Positions 24,080-33,906 of a stretch of 64,000 nt of DNA are shown here, one piece after another. Under the pieces are notes generated by a model. That model was not told the origin of the DNA, searched no databases, and was given only the letters and a program-made list of their open reading frames with translations. This DNA is from Mytilus edulis (taxonomy: Eukaryota > Mollusca > Bivalvia > Mytilida > Mytilidae). The DNA lies in assembly GCF_963676685.1 (NCBI RefSeq), contig NC_092350.1, positions 65,155,674 through 65,219,673 on the forward strand, read 5' to 3'. Numbering within the stretch: the stretch's first letter is position 1; every line of letters begins with the position of its first letter. A program made the position numbers and the translations under genes.

Positions 24080-24235
24080 TCCCAGAAATTTAAGGTAACC
24101 TTCTGTGGCAAATCTTTTGGAATTATATATCCTCAAGCTCCATTTGCCCACTTTCTTTGGCATTTGTAACTTGTTTATTTGAGTTTCCCTGGTGATTCTT
24201 TTAGTAGACAAACCGTGCGTCTGGTGTACACATTT
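24080..24235 (+). mobile_element. Retrozyme-like repeat, copy 4 (decayed)
   Basis: 'CCCAGAAATTTAAGGTAACC' through 'GTGCGTCTGGTGTAC' aligns with the - strand of 30758-30953. The hammerhead core is damaged: CTGGTGA instead of CTGATGA, and CAAAC instead of GAAAC. Confidence 0.6.
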
Positions 24236-24256
24236 CTTATGCTCGTATATATTTAA

Positions 24257-24417
24257 GAAATAATTGATGCAAGCTATACTTTATTGTAGTTTTAACATGG
24301 GAAGGCATTATATTCGTGATTATTTTTGCCCGAGCAATAGTGAGGGCTAAACTGACACGAATATAATGCCTACCCATGTTAAAACTATTATAAAGTATAG
24401 CTTGCGTCAATTATTTC
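24257..24417. mobile_element. Foldback MITE, 161 bp
   Basis: Arms of about 63 bp at 24257-24320 and 24354-24417 are inverted copies with only a few mismatches (outer arm GAAATAATTGATGCAAGC versus its complement GCTTGCGTCAATTATTTC). The loop holds 'GCCCGAGCAATAGTGAGGGC', itself a partial palindrome. No coding capacity. Target duplication not clear. It sits in intron 4 of gene 1. Confidence 0.85.
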
Positions 24418-25055
24418 GATTCTGAATAGGACAATTAAGGTAATTTCTATGTCCTATGAGTATAAGTGTAAAAGCGTTTGTGTAGGGTCTTCCATGAACC
24501 TCCATTTTTCGTTTGTAAAGAAGCTCACGGCTGCCACTGTGATTTTTCAAAGGGAGTATTTTTAACAGCCAGAATGAACGGTTGTAGTATCTAGGTCAAC
24601 TGTGTCAATTTCGGAATGAACACATTACAGTCATAATAAATGCATTAGTTAAATCATGTGCACCATTTAAGAGTTTGAAAGTGTTTTAAGTTAAGGAAAT
24701 ATATAAAGTTCATGCTAATTTGATAAAATTAATTATTCTGAAGAATGCAATATACGTATGTGCAAACAAATTTTATTGGATTTAGAACATTGGTTTGTTC
24801 ACAAAGCGAAAGAAGCACGTCATATTAAAATTAGCTTTCATTCCCAACAATACATTGATACTTATTGTCAGTTTACGTTCTTTAGCCAAGAATTCTGAAA
24901 ACAGCTGAACACAAACAGCAAATCAATTAGATAGCCCGCAGCAGGTGTGTAGTGTATTCCAGCTTATTTCACCAGCCCATTAGTCTGCATTTTGTGTTTA
25001 CTATTTTAAGAAATTCATTGGTTCCAATAAATAAGATTTTTAGAAACTTTACGAT

Positions 25056-25210
25056 TTTTCTTATCCCAGGGATAACCTTATTTAGCAAAATGTTTAGTTA
25101 ATATTTGGTTTGGAATGTTCTTAATAATTCGTATCTGATGATGCTTAATACTTTGTTTCGAGAGCCACTGATGAGCATTTTAAAAACAAATCACCCGCCT
25201 TGTGTACAAA
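25056..25210 (+). mobile_element. Retrozyme-like repeat, copy 5 (decayed)
   Basis: 'TTTTTCTTATCCCAGGGATA' to 'CACTGATGAGC' and 'CTTGTGTAC' follow the order of the family. CTGATGA is kept, but stem II and GAAA are lost (CAAAT), so it should not cleave. Confidence 0.6.
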
Positions 25211-25438
25211 TAACAAGTCCGGTCTTGTTTTTGGAAACTAATTCGTAAAAAATCGTCTGGCTTATTTTCTAAAAAGGCAATCAAACTATATCACCTGACT
25301 TTATATTGAAGAGTGAATATCCGAGGAATGAATTCTTAACATGTTTTCAAGATCAAACATGACGGCTAATTCTTCATGTTTTTTTTGGCATCATTACTAG
25401 ATATATTCAATATAGTCTCCATATATTTTGTATTGTAG

Positions 25439-25534
25439 AATAAAAAACGCTGGATACAAATTAGAAAGAACGCCAGATAAATTATCTTACTGTGGAAGTC
25501 TAGATCACAAAGCTGCAATAAAAAACAAAGACGG
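25439..25534 (+). CDS. Gene 1 exon 5
   Basis: Acceptor ttgtag and donor gtatat; the first base completes Arg211, then 31 codons (212-242) and two bases of Gly243. IKNAGYKLERTPDKLSYC corresponds to the family's 'v...G..i.RP....gkY.M..H.RD' region. His at 'LDHKAA' may be the metal-binding His, though the spacing differs from vertebrate enzymes. Confidence 0.85.
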
Positions 25535-26517
25535 GTATATTTGCTTCTTCAATTACATTGCAATGCAAGTACTAGGATTTGTTTCACTTCTGTTTTGACA
25601 GAAATTATCCATGACATAGTCATATTTATAATTTAACTTTTTACTAAAAGGGATTTCCTATCCAGAACAAAGTAAAATAACAAAAATAAAGAACTTCGAG
25701 GAGGACAACCAAAACAGTCCCTATCAAAATGCCAAAATCAAAATCTCAAGCATATTTAACGAACGGATCTATGCTATTTGCAACAATGTATTAACAAATC
25801 CAACAGATATACATGTATGAATGTAAAAATGACGGATACGGCAGTCAAACTGTGTTATAATCTCAACTATAATTAAAACTAACTAATATGCCATCAATGA
25901 AAATTTAAATCGTACAGACAAACCACAGACGCCAAAATGATAGACAGGAATACAAAATATACCATTGCTCAAGCACAAAATAAAGGGGTGTATAAGTACC
26001 GAGCCATTTCAAAGAGATAAAAAAATTAAATAAAAATCAAGAATAAGCAAGATACAAAATGCTTAATCATATGTATACATAAGGCATGTTACGGTACCAT
26101 CCCATTCAGTCCGAAGACTGTTTGCTTTGTTGAATGATAACCGTAAACAGACAAATATGTTATGCGTACTAATGCGAGGAACGAATAACAAATCGATACG
26201 ATAGCACGAGCTGCATGTGTAGCCAATGTTTAGTAAAGCTGAGGGGTAATACATCTGTTTGAAATTCAAAGTCAGTTCGTAAACAGAAACGTTCTGTGTA
26301 TGCTTCGTTTTGCATTAAAAAGGCGACTACAGATGTACAATATCTAAATTGCAAAACAAAAACATAGGAATATAAAAAAAAATTATATAACAATAATAGT
26401 TCATAGGGTATACAACAAATTAAACGTATCTGATAAAATATTCTTTGAGCAGTAGTTTCTATCTAATGCTTGACAATTTCTATATGCAATTCAAGTTGTA
26501 ATATGTTTATTTTACAG
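25535..26517. other. Gene 1 intron 5
   Basis: 25640-26000 is a relative of repeat R3 (ends 'GTATAAGTACCGAGCCA', as at 32475-32500 and 60435-60455). The remainder shows nothing recognisable. Confidence 0.5.
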
Positions 26518-26656
26518 TTGTGAAATATTTATGCGATACGGTCGAATGTGGCGGTTTGATGGTCTAGAAAGTCTTCAATATACGACTTTGAAGAGAGAAA
26601 AGAGACAGCTTTTTAAATGGATTCTAGTAGACTTTGATGCCAACCTATTAAAAGAG
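26518..26656 (+). CDS. Gene 1 exon 6
   Basis: Acceptor tttacag and donor gtacat; 46 codons (244-289) in phase 0 at the end. FDGLESLQYTTL matches the family's 'DGLnSLxYxvl' segment, and the strand KWILVDFD corresponds to the usual 'yTxItVDiG' end. In most family members the protein stops about here. Confidence 0.88.
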
Positions 26657-27489
26657 GTACATATGATTAAATTTTGTATTTATTTATATTTTATAATTCA
26701 GGATGTATAGACGTGCCTCTGGTCTTTGTAAGTCTTGTATTATTTTTAATTTTAGTTACTTGTGTATAATTCGAAGTTTAGTATGGCGTTCATTATCACT
26801 AACTTAAAGCTAGTATATATATTTGTTTAGGGGCCAGCTAAAGGACGCCTCCGGATGCGGGAATTTCGCGATGCATTGGTGACCTTCTACTGTTGTTTGT
26901 TCTATGGTCGCGTTGTTGTCTCTTCGACACATTCCCCATTTAAATTCTCAATTTTACATATATCTAACCAAACACACTACTTTGATAAAAAAATTTACCT
27001 GTTAATTAAAAATATGTGTGTAAATTTGAATGCCAGATGGAACTTAAGCCCCAGTACCACTAGACCACGTTCGCACCACGCTCACCGCGATTTAAAATAA
27101 ATTCAGATCGTGGTGAGGTCGCGGTATGACCGGCATGAACATGCAAATTTTCGTTGCTCTCACGATGCTACTGCGTCCTCATTACGCTTCTTCAACCATC
27201 CAACTACGATTATACCACGTTCTCACCGCGCTTAATCTGCGACCTCACTTCGCTTATCAAGATCTTTCTACGCTCGTCACGTTCTCACTACGACCATACC
27301 ACGAGTTATACGATTGCAACATGATCTTACCACCGTTCTACTGCGTTTATAGCACGCTCTTACCACGATTATACTACGTTCGTACCGCGATCTTGCTACG
27401 TTCTCAGCAATAACGTCAACATAGCGTTCCTTATCAATACAGTTCCATTCCTTCTATTTCTAATTAATACGTTGATTTCTCGGAAACAA

Positions 27490-27560
27490 TGCAGTCATGC
27501 CACCAAAACCTACGAGAAAACCTCGGGTGGTGGGGGAGGGGGGGGCTGTTGTAGAGGCAG
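27490..27560 (+). pseudogene. RGG-rich N-terminal ORF remnant, copy 1
   Basis: ATG-initiated 'MPPK' followed by Arg/Gly-rich codons and a G-run (27532-27546) that shifts the frame. The same start, MPPK(S/P), lies at 28264 and 39114, in each case after an ACG array, so an ancestral element probably encoded a protein with a glycine/arginine-rich N-terminus. Confidence 0.45.
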
Positions 27561-27639
27561 AGGGAACAAAGTAAGTTCAAATGACGATATTTTAGTGAAC
27601 GATAGCAGAGATGACACGGATGTGTCAATAGATACAGAA

Positions 27640-27825
27640 AGATGTGGTATGAGTGCCAATGAGACAACTCTCCATCCATGTAACCATTTATAAAAGTAAA
27701 CCATTTTAGGCCAAGGTACGGCCTTCAACACGGAGCCTTGGTTCATACCGAACAGCAATCTATAATGGGCCCATAAAATACTAGTGTTAAACCATTTAAA
27801 CGGGAAAACAAACGGTCTAAAGCCC
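27640..27825 (+). repeat. Dispersed repeat R2
   Basis: 'AGATGTGGTATGAGTGCCAA', 'GAGACAACTCTCCATCC', 'GGCCTTCAACACGGAGCC' and 'GTTAAACCATTTAAACGGG' in order. Second copy at 28475-28665. Confidence 0.65.
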
Positions 27826-28263
27826 AAGTCCCACTAGATCACGATCACACCACTCTCACCGCGATCTAAATTACATTCAGATCGTGGTGAGGTTGCTGTA
27901 TGAGCGGCATGAAAATGGAAATTTTCGTTGCTTTCACGATGCTACTACGTTTTCATTACGCTTCTAAAACGATCCCGCTACGATTATAACACGTTCTTAC
28001 CGCGCTTATTCTTTGACCTTACTACGCTTATCAAGATCTTTCTACGCTCATCAAGTTCTCAATACGACCATACCACGAGGTATCCGATCTTACCACGCTT
28101 CTACTGCGATTATAGCACGTTCTTACTACGATTATTCTACTTTCATACCGCGATCTTACTACGCTCTCAGTAATAACGTCAACATCATGTTCCATATTGA
28201 TACAGTATCATACCTTCAGTTCTATTTCTGATTAATGCGTAGATTTCTCGAAAAAAATAGTCA

Positions 28264-28415
28264 TGCCACCAAAATCTGCTAGAACACGTGGGCTTGGTGG
28301 TAGGTGTTGATGTTGAGGCAGATGAAGCTCTGATAGTAACGAATCTTGATCAAGTAGAGATGTCGGACCAACCAATCCGACATAAATTACAACCTATTAC
28401 TGGTCCATAAAGGTG
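28264..28415 (+). pseudogene. RGG-rich ORF remnant, copy 2
   Basis: MPPKSARTRG start at 28264, with an early stop. Further along, a second frame gives EALIVTNLDQVEMSDQPI before a TAA near 28408. Short and broken; function unknown. Confidence 0.4.
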
Positions 28416-28474
28416 AAATGACGATATTTTAGTGAACGATAGCAGATATGACACAGGTGTGTCAATAGATATAT

Positions 28475-28665
28475 GAAGATGTAGCATTAGTGCCAATGAG
28501 ACAAGTCTCAATTCAAGTAACAATTTTTAAATTAAACCACTATAGGTCAAGATACGGCATTCAACACGGAGCCTTCGCTTACGCCGAACAGCAAGATATA
28601 AAAGGCCCCGAAAATTACTAGTGTAAAACCAATCAAACTGGAAAACAAACAGTCTGATCTATATA
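28475..28665 (+). repeat. Dispersed repeat R2
   Basis: Same order of words as 27640-27825, at moderate divergence. Confidence 0.6.
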
Positions 28666-29974
28666 AAAACAAGAAGCATGGTTGAGCCTTTAGAGAAAAT
28701 TGAAAAAAATCCCAGCTACATACAGACAAACAAAACCTGGAGAGAATTAATATATTTTAGTTGAAAATGACAATGAGAATAATGGTCGTAGAATGAACGT
28801 AGTCAGGTCGTAAAAAGAGCGTGATGAGGACGGCAAGGGCGTGCTAAAATCGTACAATGGTCGTGAACAGCGTAGTATAGTTGTAATGGGATCGAAGTTG
28901 GTCGCGGTGAGAATGTGATGATCGTAGTGAGGTCGTAATAACTTCGCAATGAGATCGTAGCGCAGTTTCTCCGAATAGAATCACGCTTTCTCTAAGCTCT
29001 CACTTCGATGGTACAGCGACCTTTGCGATTTTACTACGATCGTATTGCGCTCTCACTACGCTTCTACTACGATCTGATTTCGCTACGACTGCACCACGAT
29101 TGTTTGAACATGTTCCAAGTTTGCCACGCTCATCACGATCTTAAAGACCTCACCACGACCATGATACGACCTTACTACGATCCACACGATCGTACTACGA
29201 TCATCAAAATTTGCATTTTTTTCTCAGATCGTGGCCTAGTGGAACTGCGGTATAATCTATATAAAAACGAGAAGCATGGTTGAGCCGTTAGGGCAAGTGG
29301 ATAATTACATACAGATAAACAAAATATAGGGAGCTTTTTTATATGTTTTATATAAAAATGACAATGAGAATGATGGTCGTAGTATGAACGTAGTCAGGTC
29401 GCAAGAAGAGCGTGATGAGGACGACAAGGGCGTGCTTGAATCGTACTATGGTCGTGATCAGCGTGATATAGTCGTAGTGGAAGCGTAGTTGGGTCACGGT
29501 GAGAACGTGATGGTCGTGGTGAGGTCGTAATAACGTCGCTGTGAGATCATAGCGTAGTCTCTCCGAATGAAATCACGCTTTCGCTACGCTCTCACTGCGA
29601 TGGTACAGCGACCTAAGCGATCTTGCTACGATCTTAGTGCGCTCTCACTACGCTTCTTCTACGACCTGATTTCGCCACGACCGCACCACGATTGTGTTGA
29701 ACATGTTTAAAGTTGGCCACGCTCATCACGATCTTGAAGAACTCACCACGATCGTGATACGACCTTACTGCGATCTACACGATCGTACTACGATCATCAA
29801 AATTTGCATTTTTTTCACAGCTTGTAGTGCAATCGTGGCCTAGTGGGACTGCGGTATTAGACATGTGAATGTTCAAGTTTTTTTGCTGCTTTTTTTTTTA
29901 AGTTACATAATATATCTGTTTGTTTCGTTCACACATTATTGTCGATATATTAAAATTGTATGCTACTGTCATTC

Positions 29975-30160
29975 AAGTGAGATGAAGAAAAACAGGTGTC
30001 ATCCACTTGATAAGGAAAAGCCTGACCTAAATAAGGAATATGACAGTTGTTATACATTTGGTTGATGTGTCTGAGTATGATTTTGTTTTTAGAGTATCAC
30101 GGACTTTCCGATTTGAATTTTTTTCTTGGAGTTCGGTATTTTTCTTCTTTTAACTGCTAC
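29975..30160 (+). repeat. Dispersed repeat R3
   Basis: 'TACTGTCATTCAAGTGAGA', 'AATATGACAGTTGTTATAC' and 'CTTGGAGTTCGGTATTTTTC' in the family order. Confidence 0.6.
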
Positions 30161-30296
30161 ACTGAAATTATAAAAAATTGTCAGTGTATTTCCAAATTAC
30201 AAAATATGCGTCGGTAAAAAGAAATGTATAACAAGTAACAATATTTTATAATTAGTATTATTATAATAATTACCGTTATTATTTATCTTATTTCAG

Positions 30297-30539
30297 AATT
30301 TGAAGGTTAGTGTAAAAAATATCGACAAATCAACATTGCCACCAAGGTACAAAGGTTATAAAGATTCGTATTGCGCATGGTATTTAAATCAGAAATTGTT
30401 TTCGACTATCAACATGATCAAGAAGTTTCATTTTACAGACAAGCCAAATAATACCAATATGACATTAAGAACATACAATACTAGTAATCTGGAGGTACCT
30501 AGAACAGCGACGAAAGAGTGCTTGACAACAATATTGTAA
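30297..30539 (+). CDS. Gene 1 exon 7, C-terminal extension and stop
   Basis: Acceptor tttcag; 80 codons and TAA at 30537. The segment is basic and carries a Cys in KDSYCAWYLNQ, with no recognised domain. It is in frame with exon 6 (phase 0) and lies beyond the usual family C-terminus. A canonical AATAAA is not obvious in the next 200 bp, so the 3' end of the transcript is not placed. Confidence 0.75.
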   Translation, partial: NLKVSVKNIDKSTLPPRYKGYKDSYCAWYLNQKLFSTINMIKKFHFTDKPNNTNMTLRTYNTSNLEVPRTATKECLTTIL

Positions 30540-30757
30540 CAATTTAAAAAAATGTTTTTTTATATAAAATGAAATAATTTTCCTGTTTAACAATAACTCA
30601 TTATTTTTGTATTGTTTTGTAGTGTTTTGTTTTTTTATATTTTTTAAATATTTTTTTATTTTTTTATAATTTTATATCAATCATGATTATGTGTTATTTG
30701 AAGTTGCAAGATAAATCATCAAATCATTGTTTACGGGGTATTGGGATAATGTTATCA

Positions 30758-30955
30758 TAGTAATCAAAGGTACCAGGCTTATAATTGTATACGCCAATCG
30801 CGCGTTTCGTTAACATAAGACTCATCAGTGACGCTGATCAAAATTGTTCGAAAGCCAAAACAAGTAAAAAGTTGAAGAGCATCGAGGACCAACAATTCTA
30901 AAAAGTTGTGCAGAATACGGCTTAGGTAATCTATGCCTGGGATAAGAAAATCCTT
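30758..30955 (-). mobile_element. Retrozyme-like repeat, copy 2
   Basis: 'AAGGTACCAGGCTTATAATTG' side through 'GGATAAGAAAATCC'. Contains a hammerhead at 30788-30840 (- strand) with intact CTGATGA and GAAAC, but the cleavage pair is AU instead of UC and stem II has a C-A mismatch, so it is probably dead. Confidence 0.7.
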
Positions 30956-31019
30956 TGTATATCAGTTAGAGTACTAGCATCATTGACAAAAGATTAAAAA
31001 AAAAATGAAGACCACAAAA

Positions 31020-31420
31020 TAACTATCATATATTCGGATCACAAACCAAACCCGAAGGAAACACGTGAACTATAACATAAGTTATGTATAAGAGGAGAAC
31101 AAATGAACAACAGAAACACTGAACTGCTACAAAACACTTTCTTCATACATTTGTTTACATGCACCTGCCATATTCCTGACTCACGACATCTTGAGAAACA
31201 AATGGTAGCATGAAACTAGTTTTATGACAAGCAAACATCCTTGTTTATATGGCAATGTTACAAATATCACTTAAATGACAAAAGTATCTGACATGAATAC
31301 AGTACTAATAAACACAGGAACACTAACGACAGTGAATTGCACAAATAAATAAAATAGTACATAACAACATTTAAACCACAAAATTATATCCGATATCACC
31401 CATGAATACCATTATATAAT
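31020..31420 (-). repeat. R3-related repeat
   Basis: Words such as 'AAGAGGAGAACAAATGAACA', 'CAGAAACACTGAACTGC' and 'GCCATATTCCTGACTC' recur in the R3 copies on this strand. Confidence 0.45.
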
Positions 31421-31445
31421 TACAAACAGTCCATCACACGTCTGG

Positions 31446-31720
31446 TGGGGCCTCGGTGGCCGAGTAGTATAAGTAGGTACTACTGTAATCACTAGCCAGT
31501 CAACACTGAGGTTGTGAGTTCAAACCCCGACCATGCGAGTGCACTCGATTCAAATTTTAATTGACTAGGAATATCAGTTTCTCTATCGAAGGTCGGTGGA
31601 TATCTCCGGGCACACATGCTTCCTCCACCAATAAAAACTGGCCGCCACGAAATAGCCTAAATGCAGTGCTTAAAAATTGCGTTAAAACACAAAAAATCGA
31701 AATACAATCAGATTACACGT
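31446..31720 (+). mobile_element. tRNA-derived SINE
   Basis: tRNA-like head with 'CTCGGTGGCCGAGTAG' and box B 'GTGAGTTCAAACCCC', then a body with 'GGTCGGTGGATATCTCCGGG' and 'GGCCGCCACGAAATAGCC', and a tail '...GTTAAAACACAAAAAATC'. Best-preserved SINE in the window. Confidence 0.8.
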
Positions 31721-31869
31721 CTGGTGAATGTCTTTACGCCACATAAAGTGACGTCCCTTTATATTTGTAGAAAACAGAAAATGTAAATTTGTAATGGTGG
31801 TTTTTTTTTTAATTTGCTACTACAACGAAGGCTTTAAAAAAACCAATGAAGGTCTCAAATGGTCGATGT

Positions 31870-32530
31870 TGCTAAATTGTAAATACATAAATAAGGCTAT
31901 AAATACAGGCAACAGTAGTATACCACTATTCGAAACTCATAAAGCAAATCCGGGTTACAAACTAAAACTGAGCTAAACGCATCAAATATAAAATATTAAA
32001 TATATTAAGAGGAGAATATATCGCTTTCAAAATGATACGTTCTTATACTTTTTAAACTGGTGAGGATTTTATTAGAATCTCTGAAGTACTGAAATCATAG
32101 AAAAATTCTAAACAGAAAGACCTAAAGCAAATTGGAAAATCATATGCCCGAAAACTTCGAACGAGTAATTTTCATTGCTTGGTACAGACAGAAAAACAGA
32201 ATCATTTCGGATGTAAAGCTACATAACCTTCCGATTTGTATGACAGCGCGTACAATTCCTTGATATTTATTGACAATGGTGTGTGAACAAAACAAACAGA
32301 CATGGTAGGTACATTTAAAATGTTAAAAATAAGTTGTACAACAGTCGATATTAAATTAAAATTAACAAATATATCAGCAAAGAAAAACAAAAAGTCATAT
32401 AGAAAATTTAAAGCACATTTTCTTATACGAAAGACAAAACTACACAATCTTTGCTTAGAACAATCACACAATGATGGATGTATAAGTACCGAGCCACGTC
32501 AAATGGATAGAATCAAAAATAGACTAATCA
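31870..32530. repeat. R3-related repeats
   Basis: 31890-31980 has 'GGCAACAGTAGTATACCACT' and 'GGTTACAAACTAAAACTGAG', identical in order to 60212-60300. 32160-32530 has 'GTATAAGTACCGAGCCACG'. Two partial copies back to back. Confidence 0.55.
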
Positions 32531-33200
32531 GTAAAAATTAATTTACAAATACAAATAAAAAAATATCGTTTTAAGATTATTGATAATGTCAGTTCCAATA
32601 ATCTTAACTTTAAGTTGATACGAAATAATTATCAACGAGGTCTTCGTATCTTCTGATGAAATTTGAGGACAAAAAAAGGAAAATACGTTCTTTGACATAC
32701 CCCTGATTCGTCAACGTTTTGTTAAGACACGTGAAACGTTTTGCAAAATCTGATTAGCAGAAATGTATATTTCATTTGGAATATTGCTACCGAAGTGGGG
32801 GAAATTAAAATCGTCTGGTTTGTCTCATGGATCCTGGTACTGAGATGACGGCTTAATTGTCAAATGTATAGAAATAAGTCTAGAATTTAGGCAGAAGAAG
32901 GCGTGGCTGTTGTTTCTGTAATGTATAGTACTAGAGGATATATAAATGGAACCCAATCAGAAAAATCTGGACTATTAATGTAAAGAACATCATAATATTT
33001 TGATTTAATTATGTCACGTTCGATATCATACAGTGTTATTAACGCAAATTAGACAATCGGTGTCAAAGATGTCAAGGTAAAACAAAAGATATTCTTTATT
33101 CTAATAACATATTTCAGATAAAATATGTAACACATGTATATATCGCTTTCGATGTGATACGTTCTTATACTTTTTAAACTGGTGCAGGTTTAATAAAGTA
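32531..33200. other. No gene recognised
   Basis: AT-rich. 'ATATATCGCTTTC..TGATACGTTCTTATACTTTTTAAACTGGTG' occurs at both 32018-32062 and 33137-33184, which indicates a diverged short duplicate. Confidence 0.45.
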
Positions 33201-33256
33201 GTTATCAAAGGTACCAGGATTATATTTATTTACGCCAGACGCGCGTTTCGTCTACA
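33201..33256 (-). mobile_element. Retrozyme-like repeat, copy 3, truncated by RT element
   Basis: Contains the GAAAC/stem III/UC/stem I half of the hammerhead (33233-33256, with GTCTGGCG intact) and stops inside the stem II loop, at the point where the 3' end of the RT element (AAAGAGGGACG) begins. Confidence 0.65.
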
Positions 33257-33558
33257 TAAAAGAGGGACGAAAGATACCAAAGGGACAGTCAAACTCATAA
33301 ATCTAAAAGAAACTGACAACGCCATGGCTAAAAATGAAAAAAGACAAACAGAAAAACAATAGTACACATGACACAACATAGAAAACTAAAGAATAAACAA
33401 CACGAACCCACCAAAAACTAGGGGTGATCTCAGGTGCTCCGGAAGGGTAAGCAGATCCTGCTCCACATGTGGCACCCGTCGTGTTGCTTATGTGATTACA
33501 AATCCGGTAAATAGTCTAAATTGGTAGGTCACATTCATGAAAGGGAAGGGGATTGTAG

Positions 33559-33879
33559 TTACGACGTAAGGAACATATCCGATATCATTTGTGAAACGGT
33601 TATTCCATAACGGTCAACCAACTCGTGATGGCGTCCGTAAAATTTACGAAGGGATGATATCAACTTCACCATTTGGAACTCTTGGTTTAATAGCTTCCTT
33701 GTGAGAAGTAACCCTCTATCAAGAAAATCATGATAGGAAATGCAAGCACGGGAATATCGTATCAATTGGGAGATATATACCCCGTATGCAGGTGCTGCTG
33801 GAATGTTGCTACTTAGAAATGGAAAGTTCACAATTGGAAAGCTGAAATCATCTCTTTTGTCGTAAAGTTTTGTTTTCAA
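33559..33879 (-). pseudogene. RT element, C-terminal fragment
   Basis: 106 residues, including KLYDKRDDFSFPIVNFPF and AYGVYISQLIRYSRAC, a conserved tail of this RT family. The stop at 33559 is likely the natural end. The residues preceding it are in another frame, as 33880-33906 contains a shift relative to 33907-34758. Confidence 0.8.
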
Positions 33880-33906
33880 CCGACCCTCATTGTCAATTTC
33901 TAGATG

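Larger units (their letters stand above)
27045..29860. mobile_element. Composite foldback element with quasi-periodic ACG arrays
   Basis: The left end has CAGTACCACTAGACCACG (27052-27069) and the right end the inverse form, CGTGGCCTAGTGGGACTG. Between them lie arrays of ~10-12-bp words of the form CNRCGNTCWTA. They run on the + strand at 27065-27415, 27835-28165, 28975-29250 and 29570-29855, and inverted at 28780-28965 and 29370-29560. Another terminus lies at 27833 ('AGTCCCACTAGATCACGATC'). 28655-29252 and 29253-29860 are tandem duplicates. R2 repeats are nested at 27640-27825 and 28475-28665. Coding remnants occur at 27488 and 28263. Confidence 0.7.
26657..30296. other. Gene 1 intron 6, 3.6 kb
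   Basis: Mostly filled by the foldback element 27045-29860 and an R3 repeat at 29975-30160. No alternative exon seen. Confidence 0.6.
15803..30539 (+). other. Gene 1: beta-1,4-galactosyltransferase family (GT7), two alternative first exons
   Basis: The coding exons are 1a or 1b, then 21237-21463, 22461-22648, 23694-23816, 25439-25534, 26518-26656 and 30297-30539. Every junction keeps the frame and has GT/AG borders, and the product is 369 residues with exon 1b. The family transfers galactose (or GalNAc in some invertebrate members) from a UDP-sugar in the Golgi. Conserved pieces are present: IAIIVPYRERE (69-79), the FNKG..N.GF segment, DVD (139-141, metal/donor site) and GWGFEDDD (200-207). 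The N-terminus is a short leader rather than the usual cytosolic tail plus longer anchor, and the C-terminal 80 residues extend beyond the usual family end. The exact sugar specificity cannot be told from sequence. Confidence 0.85.

Noticed and set aside
27510-27827. 105-codon - strand frame ending in a proline run
   Set aside because: Antisense of a G-run and an R2 repeat; the proline run is just the complement of the G tract.
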